A program made the translations under genes and the position numbers. Below are positions 19,423 to 28,177 of a DNA stretch of 64,000 nt, piece after piece (position 1 is the first letter of the stretch; every line of letters starts with the position of its first letter). The notes beneath the pieces were generated by a model. It was not told the origin of the DNA. It saw nothing but the letters and a program-made list of their open reading frames with translations, and made no database searches. The stretch comes from Thalassotalea sp. ND16A (GTDB lineage: Bacteria; Pseudomonadota; Gammaproteobacteria; Enterobacterales; Alteromonadaceae): the NCBI RefSeq assembly GCF_000764205.1, contig NZ_JQDZ01000009.1:62001-126000 (forward strand), written 5' to 3'.

Positions 19423-22400
19423 ATGAACTTGACTCGCAGCTCGTTAAAAAACCCCGCCGCCATCTTGGTAATTGTCGCCTTAATATTTGTCTTTGGCGCG
19501 ATTAGTATTGCTAAGTTGCCGATTCAATTAACTCCAGATATTGAACAGCCACAAATTACCATATCTACCGGCTGGCGCAGTGCGTCGCCACAAGAAATGG
19601 AGTCCGTTATTATTGAGCCACAAGAAAACGTGGTAAAAAACACTCGCGGTGTTACCGATGTAACCACTAGCATTAACAGTGGCTTTGGCAACATTACCTT
19701 AACCTTCGATGTTGGCACCAATATGCAGCAGGCCATGCTTGATGTTATCAATAACCTCAATCAGGCTCCGCCATTACCTTTAGATGCGTTTGAGCCGGTG
19801 GTTGCTGCCGGTGGTGGTAGAGGTGGACCCAATGCCGCATCACTGTTGGTCAAAGTGCTTGACCGTAATCCCAACAAAGATATTGCCAGTTATCAAAAAA
19901 TCATCGAAGACGTGATTGAGCCCCGCCTTGCCCGTATTGACGGCATAGGCCAGGTGAATTTAAATTCAAAAAGACCAAAAGAATTAAGGATCAGCTTTGA
20001 TCCCTACCAAGCAGCCGCCATGGGCATCGAGATAGGCAAGATAAGCAATAAAATTGCCCGTTCTTCGGATGTTTCCGGTGGATTTGCCGACGTTGGTCGT
20101 CGTCAATATACGGTACGATTTATCGGCCAATACGATGTCAATAACTTTACCGATATGATTATTGGTTTTCAAAACCAACGTCCGATTTATTTGAAAGACA
20201 TTGCAGAAGTTGAACAAACCTTAGTCGATAAGTTTGGTTTAACGCTACGTAATGGTGCGCCCGCCTATTACATAACGGTGACTCGAAATAGCGATGCCAA
20301 TACGGTAAAACTTTTGGATAATATCAACCTTGCCATCCAGGAACTCAATCAAGGCACTCTTGCTGAGCACGGTTTAACCATAGATTTAAGTTTTGATTCA
20401 TCGGTACATATTCGCAACGCATTAACTCTGGTGAAGAGTAATCTCGGCTTAGGGGTATTACTGGCGTTAGGCATTTTATGGCTGTTTTTACGCGGTTTAA
20501 AACCGACTTTGATTATTGCCACCACCATTCCGGTGTCCTTGATGGTGGCGTTTTTAGGGTTAAGCCTGTTTGACCGAAGCTTAAATGTGATATCGCTTGC
20601 CGGTCTTGCCTTTGCGGTTGGTCTGGTACTCGATGCCGCCATCATAGTACAAGAAAACATTGTCCGGTTAAAAGCCAATGGCTATGCCGATCATAAAGCC
20701 ATCGTAAAAGGGGCCACACAAGTCACCGGGGCGTTGTTTGCCTCAACAGCGACCAGTGTGGCGATATTTTTGCCGATATTATTCATGCAAGGGATTGAGG
20801 GCCAGTTGTTCTCTGATCTCGCCTTAACCTTGTCCATTGCCGTAATCGCCTCTTTGGTGGCGGCGATCACAATTTTGCCTATCGCCAGCAAATACTGGTT
20901 AACCGCCTTACCCGAAGCCGACCCGTTTGAGCATTATTGGCAAAAACTGACCAATTTAGTGATGCGCTTAACCAATTCCAGTGTTAAACGTTTTACCTGG
21001 ATAGGTATGTTGCTGGGCGGCTCATTGGTTGTCAGTGCGCTGTTAATCCCAAAAACCGATTTTATGCCAAGGGCACCTATTGATGGCTTCTTTTTCAATA
21101 TCAGTTTACCACCGGGGGGAAACCTGGAATTTGTTGAAAAAGAAATGGCCGAATTGGTGAAACAACGTGTTGCGCCACATTTAAGCGGTGAAAAACTGCC
21201 GAAAATTAAAAGCTACAACTTCTATTCCTACGGCGCCAATTTCAGCGGTGGTTTTATTTATGCCGATGATCCTGGCAAAGTAGAAGAGTTGATGAGTATT
21301 GTAAAAGACGACATCCTCGCCGGCTTACCAGATACACGTGTATTTTTGTTTCGCGGTTCAATGATTAATGTCAGTGGCGGCGGTAATGGCCGTTCAATAA
21401 ACCTTGATATCCAAGGCTCAAATCTTGATGAACTGATGCTCACCGCCCAAGCCGGGATTGATGCTATCCAGGAACATTTACCAGGCGTGGGCGCACAACC
21501 TATTCCAGGCTTGTCAATGGCAGAGCCTGAGTTGCAACTGATCCCAAATGATCGTCGTATTACCCAGGCGGGATTAAACCGCAGTGATATCGCCAATGCG
21601 GTGCGCGCCTTTACCGATGGCTTGTTTGTCAGCGAATACTTTGATGGTAACGATAGGATGAACGTTATTTTACGTGGCTCCGCCTGGTCCAACCCGGACG
21701 AACTGGCAGCCATGCCAATTTATACGCCACTTGCCGGCGTACAAACCTTAGGTGAGCTTACCCAAATTAACCGTACCGTTGGCCCTACGCAATTACGCCG
21801 GGTAGATGGTAAGCGAACCATTAGTTTGATGGTGTCACCGCCGGAGAATATGTCGATGGAAGAAGCGTTAACGGCATTGAATAGTAAAGTTATCCCGCAA
21901 ATGAATAAGCTGCTACCGGCGGATGCCAGCATTAAACTCAGTGGCAATGCCAATAAAATGAAAAATGCCATTACTGACATGATGTTAAATTTTGCTCTGG
22001 CGCTGGTCATTTTATTCTTGCTGATGACGGCATTGTTTAAGTCTGCCAAAGACAGCATGTTGGTATTATTCGTCATGCCAATGGCGGTTGCCGGTGGCGT
22101 TATCTCGCTTGCCTTATTAAATTTAGTAACGTTTCAATCGCTCGATTTACTGACCATGATAGGCTTTATCATTTTGTTAGGCTTAGTGGTAAACAATGCC
22201 ATTTTATTAGTCGATCAAACTCGTGCTGCTGAACGTGAAGGGGCTAATCGCCGCGTCGCCGTGGCACAAGCCATACGTATTCGTGCCAGACCGGTATACA
22301 TGAGTACTCTCACCAGCTTATTCGGCATGTTACCACTTATGGCAATGCCTGGAGTTGGAGCAGAAATCTACCGAGGCTTGGCAACCGTGATTGTTGGCGG

Positions 22401-22554
22401 TATGGCAATTAGTGCCATTTTCACTCTGATTTTACTACCCAGTTTATTACGTCTTGGTGAAGGCAATAGTGAAAACCAAAATGAAAAAGACAGTTCTGCC
22501 GACCTGCAAACCAATAACAACCAACAGCCGCATTTAACCGCAGCTAATGAGTAA
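19423..22554 (+). CDS. RND efflux transporter, divergent HAE1-like
   Basis: A 1043-residue RND permease with the usual twelve-helix, two-periplasmic-domain layout (LPIQLTPDIEQPQITI near residue 28). The helix-4 motif reads VGLVLDAAIIVQEN, so only the first of AcrB's two relay Asp residues is kept, and the helix-10 motif reads LGLVVNNAILLVD, with Asn where AcrB has Lys940. This places it in a non-AcrB subgroup, and its proton coupling must differ in detail. The C-terminus is polar (NSENQNEKDSS...). The partner adaptor gene follows, which is the reverse of the usual adaptor-first order. Substrate is unknown. Confidence 0.92.
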   Translation: MNLTRSSLKNPAAILVIVALIFVFGAISIAKLPIQLTPDIEQPQITISTGWRSASPQEMESVIIEPQENVVKNTRGVTDVTTSINSGFGNITLTFDVGTNMQQAMLDVINNLNQAPPLPLDAFEPVVAAGGGRGGPNAASLLVKVLDRNPNKDIASYQKIIEDVIEPRLARIDGIGQVNLNSKRPKELRISFDPYQAAAMGIEIGKISNKIARSSDVSGGFADVGRRQYTVRFIGQYDVNNFTDMIIGFQNQRPIYLKDIAEVEQTLVDKFGLTLRNGAPAYYITVTRNSDANTVKLLDNINLAIQELNQGTLAEHGLTIDLSFDSSVHIRNALTLVKSNLGLGVLLALGILWLFLRGLKPTLIIATTIPVSLMVAFLGLSLFDRSLNVISLAGLAFAVGLVLDAAIIVQENIVRLKANGYADHKAIVKGATQVTGALFASTATSVAIFLPILFMQGIEGQLFSDLALTLSIAVIASLVAAITILPIASKYWLTALPEADPFEHYWQKLTNLVMRLTNSSVKRFTWIGMLLGGSLVVSALLIPKTDFMPRAPIDGFFFNISLPPGGNLEFVEKEMAELVKQRVAPHLSGEKLPKIKSYNFYSYGANFSGGFIYADDPGKVEELMSIVKDDILAGLPDTRVFLFRGSMINVSGGGNGRSINLDIQGSNLDELMLTAQAGIDAIQEHLPGVGAQPIPGLSMAEPELQLIPNDRRITQAGLNRSDIANAVRAFTDGLFVSEYFDGNDRMNVILRGSAWSNPDELAAMPIYTPLAGVQTLGELTQINRTVGPTQLRRVDGKRTISLMVSPPENMSMEEALTALNSKVIPQMNKLLPADASIKLSGNANKMKNAITDMMLNFALALVILFLLMTALFKSAKDSMLVLFVMPMAVAGGVISLALLNLVTFQSLDLLTMIGFIILLGLVVNNAILLVDQTRAAEREGANRRVAVAQAIRIRARPVYMSTLTSLFGMLPLMAMPGVGAEIYRGLATVIVGGMAISAIFTLILLPSLLRLGEGNSENQNEKDSSADLQTNNNQQPHLTAANE

Positions 22555-22557
22555 AAT

Positions 22558-23619
22558 ATGAATATTGTAAAAATGAAATACGCATTATTATTTAGCAGTG
22601 CCCTATTAGTTAATAACTTCGCGCTAGCACAAGACGAGCGCCCGGCGAGCCCGGTAAAAGTTGAGCCGGTAAAACAAACCAAACTCTCCCCCAGTGCCAA
22701 TTTATTAGGTACAGTGTATAGCCAGTCAAATGTTGCCATCACCGCCGGTGTTAATGGTCAGTTAGAATGGATTATCGAACCGGGCAGCTTTGTTGAACAA
22801 GGTGATACGCTGGTAAAAATGGACACCTTACCGTTAAAGTTAATGCAGCTGGAAAAACAGGCGCAGATAAAACGCGAAAGCATTAATTTAAATTACTTAA
22901 AGCGTGAATTAAAGCGCTTGCAAACGTTAAAAGCACAAAACAATACCGCTGAATTTCAGTTGGATCAGACTCAGTCAAAATACGAATTGAGCCAAGCCGA
23001 TTTGGAAATCGCCGAATTAAAGTTGAAACAAATTAACGACCAGTTAAAACGCGCTCATATTCAAGCTCCGTTTGCTGGTGTGGTAACTGAACGCCTAGAG
23101 CGTGAAGGTACTGATGTGAATCGTTCACAAGTATTGTTGCGCATGCTCGATACCGAAAACTTACAAGTGCGCTTATTTGTGCCGATCAGATACTTAGCGT
23201 TTATCAAAAAAGATAAGCCGTTAAATGTATTCAATGAACATTACAACACCTTGGCTAAAATCATTGCCATTATCCCTGCAGCCGATCCTCGTTCACAAAC
23301 GTTCGAGTTGCGGGTGAGCTTAAATGCTGAAAGCGTTGATAACTGGACCGCAGGAGAATTAGTCAAAGTGGAAGTGCCAGTCCAAGCGGATATAGAAACC
23401 TTAGCCATCCATCGCGATGCGTTAATATTGCGCAGTAGAGAAACCTACGTAATGATCATCGACAAAGACAATGTTGCTCACAAAATGCCTGTAGCAGTGG
23501 GTAATGGCCAAGGGGAATGGGTATCGGTTGATGGTGAACTTAACCCCGGCGATAACGTTGCAACCCGTGGCGCTGAGCGTTTGCAGGATGGGCAGAAAGT
23601 TAGTATTCAGAAGAGTTAG
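22558..23619 (+). CDS. RND efflux periplasmic adaptor subunit
   Basis: A 353-residue membrane-fusion protein with a cleavable signal peptide (about 1-24, ending ...NNFALAQD) and no lipobox Cys. The first lipoyl half includes EPGSFVEQGDTLVKMD (about 72-87), a helical hairpin covers about 95-160, and the second lipoyl half is IQAPFAGVVTERLEREGTDV. It begins three bases after the RND stop, so it is translationally coupled and belongs to the same operon. No outer-membrane factor or regulator is adjacent. Confidence 0.92.
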   Translation: MNIVKMKYALLFSSALLVNNFALAQDERPASPVKVEPVKQTKLSPSANLLGTVYSQSNVAITAGVNGQLEWIIEPGSFVEQGDTLVKMDTLPLKLMQLEKQAQIKRESINLNYLKRELKRLQTLKAQNNTAEFQLDQTQSKYELSQADLEIAELKLKQINDQLKRAHIQAPFAGVVTERLEREGTDVNRSQVLLRMLDTENLQVRLFVPIRYLAFIKKDKPLNVFNEHYNTLAKIIAIIPAADPRSQTFELRVSLNAESVDNWTAGELVKVEVPVQADIETLAIHRDALILRSRETYVMIIDKDNVAHKMPVAVGNGQGEWVSVDGELNPGDNVATRGAERLQDGQKVSIQKS

Positions 23620-23715
23620 ACACGAGAAACGAGAGGCTAGAAACGAAAAGCCTTTGAACGATTGCAGTTGGTTAAATAAAAATGAGACTGTATAACTACA
23701 TTATTATCGCTCAAA

Positions 23716-23740
23716 CTAGCTCTAAGAACTTTAGAGCTAG
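23716..23740. terminator. Perfect hairpin after the plus-strand RND operon
   Basis: CTAGCTCTAA / TTAGAGCTAG, a 10-bp perfect stem with a 5-base loop, about 100 bp past the adaptor stop. No T run follows, so it may be an RNA 3'-end stabiliser or a Rho-type end and not a classical intrinsic terminator. Confidence 0.45.
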
Positions 23741-23872
23741 AGTGCTATTTATTCCTGCACCTTTTGATCACTTTTGCGACAAGACGGTCATGAAAATTTT
23801 CAAATAATGAGTAATTAAATGGTCGATTTAGATCTACAGCAGCGACGCTTTATTTTTCTATGATACCTAATG

Positions 23873-23942
23873 CCACATTGCTGACGGCTTGGTTTGGGCT
23901 ATTGATGTTCAGGCACAGCACAAATGCCATCTCGGAAATTGC
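23873..23942 (+). repeat. Left arm of a 70-bp inverted repeat flanking relBE
   Basis: These 70 bases are the reverse complement of 24940-25009 with one mismatch (23877 against 25005). Similarity stops abruptly on both sides. The arms are about 1 kb apart and enclose relBE and a palindromic repeat. Confidence 0.88.
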
Positions 23943-23993
23943 TTTAGGAGATCCCAAAAGAGCCTTTAACAAAGCCACCTTGAACCTGACAAA

Positions 23994-24184
23994 GATCCCC
24001 CCCAAAAGCACGGTGGGATGACGGTGCTACTTTTCTATTAATGTGCGTGCTTCTTTGGCGCTTTTTAACAGGTTAAGTGAATGGCTCTTGCTGGCACTTT
24101 TCAGACCCACAGCACGCTCAGGGAGGTCCCTCATCTCGCTCCGCTCGTGGGGGATGACGGCGTATTTTTTCTATTTCCGTTAAT
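23994..24184. repeat. Dispersed intergenic palindromic repeat
   Basis: Contains GGTGGGATGACGGTG, then the block CCCACAGCACGCTCAGGGAG and GGGGGATGACGGCGTATTTTTT. The same words occur at 3640-3870 and, in reverse orientation for CCCTGAGCGTGCTGTGG, at 54968-55118. It is non-coding. Confidence 0.7.
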
Positions 24185-24209
24185 GGCACAATTTGCACGG
24201 TTACAGAAT

Positions 24210-24500
24210 TTAATTTAAACGCTTGAAAGCTTGATCGTACACTTTGCCTCTATTTCGCTTTCCTACTGCAATCACTGTGACCGTTACTATATTTTCTTGA
24301 ACTTCATACACTAAACGGTATCCAGCTTGACGTAATTTTATTTTGTATAAATTTTCAGCACCAGAAAGCTTATCTGATTTTACATGTGGTGTTACCAATC
24401 TCTCAATAAGCTTTTTTTTAAACAGGGCCTGTAAAGTGGAGCCTAACTTTTTCCATTCCTTTAATGCCGATTTTTTAAAATCTAATTTATAAGTCATCAA
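24210..24500 (-). CDS. relE: RelE-type mRNA interferase toxin
   Basis: A 96-residue (or 95, if the second Met at 24497 is used) basic toxin of the RelE/ParE fold. The body FKKSALKEWKKLGSTLQALFKKKL, KLSGAENLYKIKLRQAGYRLVYEV and VIAVGKRNRGKVYDQAFKRL follows E. coli and Vibrio RelE closely. It includes the basic RQAGYR segment and the GKR-R-VY tail used for ribosome-dependent mRNA cleavage. The start overlaps the end of the antitoxin gene by 14 bases, typical of coupled toxin-antitoxin pairs. The operon sits inside a pair of long inverted repeats. Confidence 0.93.
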   Translation of the reverse strand: MMTYKLDFKKSALKEWKKLGSTLQALFKKKLIERLVTPHVKSDKLSGAENLYKIKLRQAGYRLVYEVQENIVTVTVIAVGKRNRGKVYDQAFKRLN

Positions 24501-24735
24501 TATTAACCGAGACTGTCGCTTCTTTTCTGCGCTCTTCTACTAAAGAAAGTAACTCAATATCTTCAAGTTTATCCATTAGCATTTCGAACGCTTCAGCAGG
24601 CACACAATAGAAAGCTGGTTCATTTCGATTCAATACAGCAATGGCTTCACCGTGAGCGCTCGACACAACTTTCATTGGGTTGGCTTTTAATTCAGTGATA
24701 CTTGCTGCAACTTCAGTAAGAATTCTAGCAGTCAT
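24487..24735 (-). CDS. relB: Antitoxin of the relBE pair (Phd/YefM-like RelB)
   Basis: An 82-residue antitoxin. The start MTARILTEVAASITELKANPMKVV with NRNEPAFYCVPAEAFEMLMDKLED is the form of the antitoxin paired with RelE in Vibrio superintegron cassettes. The N-terminal half is a Phd/YefM-type DNA-binding fold; the C-terminal half (ELLSLVEERRKEATVSVNIDDL) would wrap the toxin. The frame is open to 24843, but the ATG at 24735 gives the family N-terminus. It is expected to neutralise RelE and repress the operon. Transcription is probably from 24740-24860, where no other gene is seen. Confidence 0.92.
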   Translation of the reverse strand: MTARILTEVAASITELKANPMKVVSSAHGEAIAVLNRNEPAFYCVPAEAFEMLMDKLEDIELLSLVEERRKEATVSVNIDDL

Positions 24736-24939
24736 GGTAAGTCCTATTACGAGTGTTTTTAACAGGTCTAATAATAGGTCTTTATTGTGGTTTTTGCAAG
24801 TGAGGCCTGTATGGCGGGTTTTGGCACTGAATGACCGGAGCAAGCTTTACACCTTTCCTTCATTTATAGAACTTAATCGAATAACTGAAAATGCCAAATT
24901 TTAAATGTCCGCTTAGGGGAAGTAGATTTATTTTCTACC

Positions 24940-25009
24940 GCAATTTCCGAGATGGCATTTGTGCTGTGCCTGAACATCAATAGCCCAAACCAAGCCGTCA
25001 GCAAAGTGG
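24940..25009 (-). repeat. Right arm of the 70-bp inverted repeat flanking relBE
   Basis: Reverse complement of 23873-23942 with a single mismatch. It lies about 205 bp upstream of the relB start and 67 bp beyond the GST stop codon. No terminal transposase, target-site duplication or attC-like fold was evident to me. Confidence 0.88.
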
Positions 25010-25075
25010 TATTTATCGACCTAACCTACTTTACGATTAACTCAAATATGAGCTAATACTGCTAATCCTACTTCA

Positions 25076-25963
25076 TTATTCGGTGTAACATTCATCTGAT
25101 TCGACCAGTTTGTTCTGAGTTTTGAATTCAAAATCACTAGCATCATGGCGTTCATGCAGCTGCTCGTCCAATTCTCCCCAAGTACGATTAACCATTATCC
25201 CACGTTTAACCGCAGCCCGCTTCCCGATTTCTTCAGTCCAACGTAGTAAGTTTTTATAAGAGTGGGTTTGTAGAAATTCAGCGGCTTCATAGACTTTGTT
25301 TTGCATTAGTGCACCATACCAAGGCCAGACAGCCATATCAGCAATAGTGTATTGTTCTCCGCACATATATTTGTTATTAGCCAAATGCCGATCTAGCACG
25401 TCAAGTTGTCGTTTTACTTCCATGGTAAAACGCTCTATCGGATATTCAAATTTTTCGGGTGCATAGGCGTAAAAATGACCGAACCCTCCGCCTAAATAGG
25501 GCGCACTACCCACTTGCCAAAATAGCCAAGACAAGCATTGTGACTTAAGCAATGGTTCTTTGGGTAAAAAAGCGTCAAACTTTTCTGCTAAATACAACAG
25601 TATCGCGCCAGATTCGAAAATAGGCAGCATATAATCACCGGTATTATCCACTAGAGCGGGAATTTTAGAGTTTGGATTAACCTCGACAAACCCTGAACTA
25701 AATTGAGTCCCTTCCATAATCTCAATCAAATGAGCATCATACTCGGCTTCTTTGATCTTCAAAGCTAATAACTCTTCCAATAAAATTGTCACTTTAACGC
25801 CATTAGGCGTAGCCAACGAATAAAGTTGTAAAGGGTGTTTACCCACGGGCAAGTCCGCTTGATGTGTAGCCCCTGCTATAGGGCGATTAATATTGGCAAA
25901 CTCGCCACCAACCTCGGTATTCCATTGCCAAATTTTTGGTGGTTCATACGTATGTTCAGACAT
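25076..25963 (-). CDS. yghU: Glutathione S-transferase, YghU-like (nu class)
   Basis: A 295-residue cytoplasmic GST with the nu-class N-terminal extension (YEPPKIWQWN...GGEFANINRPIAGATH) before the thioredoxin-like domain (LQLYSLATPNGVKVTILLEEL, then NPNSKIPALVD near 128). An all-helical C-terminal domain follows. E. coli YghU has the same layout and disulfide-bond reductase activity with glutathione. The frame extends to 26119, but the ATG at 25963 has GGAG eight bases upstream and matches the family N-terminus. It follows the HAD gene on the same strand at 172 bp. Confidence 0.9.
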   Translation of the reverse strand: MSEHTYEPPKIWQWNTEVGGEFANINRPIAGATHQADLPVGKHPLQLYSLATPNGVKVTILLEELLALKIKEAEYDAHLIEIMEGTQFSSGFVEVNPNSKIPALVDNTGDYMLPIFESGAILLYLAEKFDAFLPKEPLLKSQCLSWLFWQVGSAPYLGGGFGHFYAYAPEKFEYPIERFTMEVKRQLDVLDRHLANNKYMCGEQYTIADMAVWPWYGALMQNKVYEAAEFLQTHSYKNLLRWTEEIGKRAAVKRGIMVNRTWGELDEQLHERHDASDFEFKTQNKLVESDECYTE

Positions 25964-26135
25964 GTCAGCTCCATAATTATTATTCATGCATATTGAGTTA
26001 ATATTAATCAATGTCGAGATTTTTATAGTCTCCATATTGAAGCATATTGGTGAATTTGAGTTAATGCCCGCCTTTATCTGAATAAATTTCGTTAGTAAAA
26101 CAGCCGTTAACATCAGCAATGCGCACTTTCCTGAA

Positions 26136-26897
26136 CTAGGAAATGGCTAATTCGACCGCTTCTACTACAGAGTCCACACAGGCAAATTTTCCACTAATTA
26201 AATTTTCATCGCCCGTTTGGTACTTGCCCGTTTTTACTAAGCAAGCTTGCATGCCAGATTTGATTGCACCATCGATATCACCAAATACGTCGTCTCCAAT
26301 CATCAGGATCTCATTTGTTTTAACACGAGTAGAGGCGGCGACTTGACGAAAAAAGTCAATGGAAGGTTTGCCCATAATTATCGCTTTTACCGAAGCGGCA
26401 TATTCGATGGCATGAATGAATGGGCCGGCATCAAGATGCAATTTTCCATCATGTTTAAAATAACGATTACGTCCTATGCCAATCAAAGGAGCACCAGTTC
26501 GACAAAGCTGGAAGGCATAGTCTAACTTCGGGTAGCAAAAGTCTTCCTCGGCATCACCAATAAGAACAGCATTGGGATTCTCCTGATTTATATCCTCGAA
26601 TTCATCTTTAATATTTTTATGTACTAAACAATAAGGACGCCAATTGTTTGCTAGAATCTGCGCTTTTGCAGCTGTGGGGGCTGAAAACAATTGATATGAA
26701 CTAAGTTTGAACCCCATAGTTTTCAACCTGAGTAATATTTGCTGCCGGGTTATTCTGGATGTATTGGTAACAAATCTAACCTGTAACATAGTTGTCTGTG
26801 CCTTTTTGATCGCATCCATTGCACCAGGTATTGCACCAGCCCCTTCATATAAAACACCGCTTAAATCAAAAAAAATCGCCTTAATCACGCCAATCAC
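26136..26897 (-). CDS. HAD-IIA phosphatase, LHPP-like
   Basis: A 253-residue HAD hydrolase. Motif I is FFDLSGVLYEG, with Ser at the second-Asp position as in LHPP (phospholysine phosphohistidine inorganic pyrophosphate phosphatase). Motif II is VRFVTNTSR, the IIA cap follows, and motif III/IV is KPSIDFF ... MIGDDVFGDIDGA near residue 200. The length fits the LHPP-like subgroup (TIGR01458 type). The physiological substrate is unknown; small phospho-compounds or phosphohistidine are candidates by family. Confidence 0.85.
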   Translation of the reverse strand: MIGVIKAIFFDLSGVLYEGAGAIPGAMDAIKKAQTTMLQVRFVTNTSRITRQQILLRLKTMGFKLSSYQLFSAPTAAKAQILANNWRPYCLVHKNIKDEFEDINQENPNAVLIGDAEEDFCYPKLDYAFQLCRTGAPLIGIGRNRYFKHDGKLHLDAGPFIHAIEYAASVKAIIMGKPSIDFFRQVAASTRVKTNEILMIGDDVFGDIDGAIKSGMQACLVKTGKYQTGDENLISGKFACVDSVVEAVELAIS

Positions 26898-27645
26898 CTA
26901 CAAACTAACCTTTCATAAGTATAAGAGGAATAAACATACTTGCAGGCTTAGCTAAACGATTTTGCTATAAAAATATACATAACCCTGAATGACACAATAT
27001 AGTATTTCCATCCTGAATTAGACCATACTCATTTAGTTCAGATCATGTCCTACATCATACGAATATTTGGGACAGCACAAGCGTATGTTTACCGGTTTGC
27101 TTTCCACTAATGAGATTCTGGCTGGCACTTTGAATAATTAGATTGTCTAATAGCAATATATATGCCCAGCTATGAAATATTCTGTGAGCAGATCTTATAC
27201 CAGCACCCTAATATGCGTAATTTCAAAACCTTAATTTCAATGAACCGAATAAAATATAACACTAAGGTTTATATTCCAGTTGAGTGATGCTTCTGGATAG
27301 CACAACAAAGAGTAAGCTGATGTGATTCATATATTGCTGATATTGCCCTGAAGCGTCCCCTTGTACTATGATTTCGATAGTGTAAGACACTAAAAGAGGT
27401 TAACCTTAACAAAACAGACCTTAGCCGTAATATTCGCTAACTTCCACAAAGCGAGGTTTCCGACATGACAACTTATGCCAATACAGAAGACAGTTTTCTT
27501 TACAAATAAAAAGGCTTCAAATGACGGCTTGGTATCAAAAAATGAAATTAATAGTGTCTATTCCTGAATTAAAAAATCAATTTAGTTTATCAGCAAAAGA
27601 ATCGAGTGCTAGAATGCACAAGCCTTTAAATGAATCGGAAAAGTT
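26898..27645. other. Long intergenic region with no supported gene
   Basis: About 750 bp, AT-rich, with many stops in all frames. I see no tRNA, no repeat shared with the rest of the window and no convincing small ORF with a ribosome-binding site. The end near 27600 should hold the FKBP promoter (a TAGAAT-like -10 at about 27610). Confidence 0.5.
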
Positions 27646-28116
27646 ATGAAATATGTTGTTTTGGTTATAGTTATCGCATTGGCGGTATTCTATTTCATTA
27701 GAAACTCGAATAATAAACAAGTAGCGGTTGAAAATATTGCAATAGGCAACGAATTTTTAGCAAAAAACAAAGCAGTAGAAGGTGTCGCTGAAACGGCTTC
27801 GGGGTTGCAATATCAAGTATTGCAACAGGGCGAAGGAACTGAACAACCAACCGCCAGTTCAAAAGTAAAAGTGCATTATCACGGTTCTTTATTAGATGGA
27901 ACTGTATTTGATAGCTCAGTAGAACGCGGAGATCCTATCAGCTTTGGTTTAAATCAAGTGATAAGCGGTTGGACAGAAGGTGTGCAATTAATGGTTGTTG
28001 GTGATAAATTTAAATTCTTCATCCCTGCAGAATTAGGGTATGGCAATAGAGCCGCAGGAAAAATAGCACCTGGCTCATTGCTTATTTTTGAAGTCGAACT
28101 GTTGGAAATCCAATAA
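27646..28116 (+). CDS. FKBP-type peptidyl-prolyl cis-trans isomerase, membrane-anchored or secreted
   Basis: A 156-residue protein with an N-terminal hydrophobic segment (about residues 2-18) and a single FKBP domain (about 48-155). The domain shows VKVHYHGSLLDGTVFDSSVERG, PISFGLNQVISGWTEGVQLM and FFIPAELGYGNRAAG, which hold the FK506-pocket aromatic and Tyr residues. There is no AXXXC lipobox or strong cleavage site, so it is probably anchored with its domain in the periplasm. It catalyses proline isomerisation during folding. It is convergent with the SUKH-like gene, separated by an inverted repeat. Confidence 0.92.
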   Translation: MKYVVLVIVIALAVFYFIRNSNNKQVAVENIAIGNEFLAKNKAVEGVAETASGLQYQVLQQGEGTEQPTASSKVKVHYHGSLLDGTVFDSSVERGDPISFGLNQVISGWTEGVQLMVVGDKFKFFIPAELGYGNRAAGKIAPGSLLIFEVELLEIQ

Positions 28117-28125
28117 TTCAGTAAA

Positions 28126-28177
28126 TCAATGAACTTTAAGAGCGCTAATGTAGATGAGCTGTCTTAAAGTTCATTGA
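28126..28177. terminator. 16-bp inverted repeat between convergent genes
   Basis: TCAATGAACTTTAAGA (28126-28141) and its exact reverse complement (28162-28177) with a 20-base loop. The right arm includes the last four sense codons and the stop of the SUKH-like gene. No long T run follows, so a bidirectional end is likely but not certain. Confidence 0.5.

Noticed and set aside
24900-25009. Possible integron attC site next to relBE (the complement of 24900-24920 reads CCCCTAAGCGGACATTTAA, vaguely like a Vibrio attC end)
   Set aside because: The repeats flanking relBE are inverted, not direct, no R-box pair of the RYYYAAC/GTTRRRY type is evident, and no integrase or other cassette is nearby.
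26136-26897. HAD protein with a damaged active site (Ser at the second Asp of motif I)
   Set aside because: Asp-x-Ser is the normal motif I in LHPP-type phosphatases, so it is a family feature.
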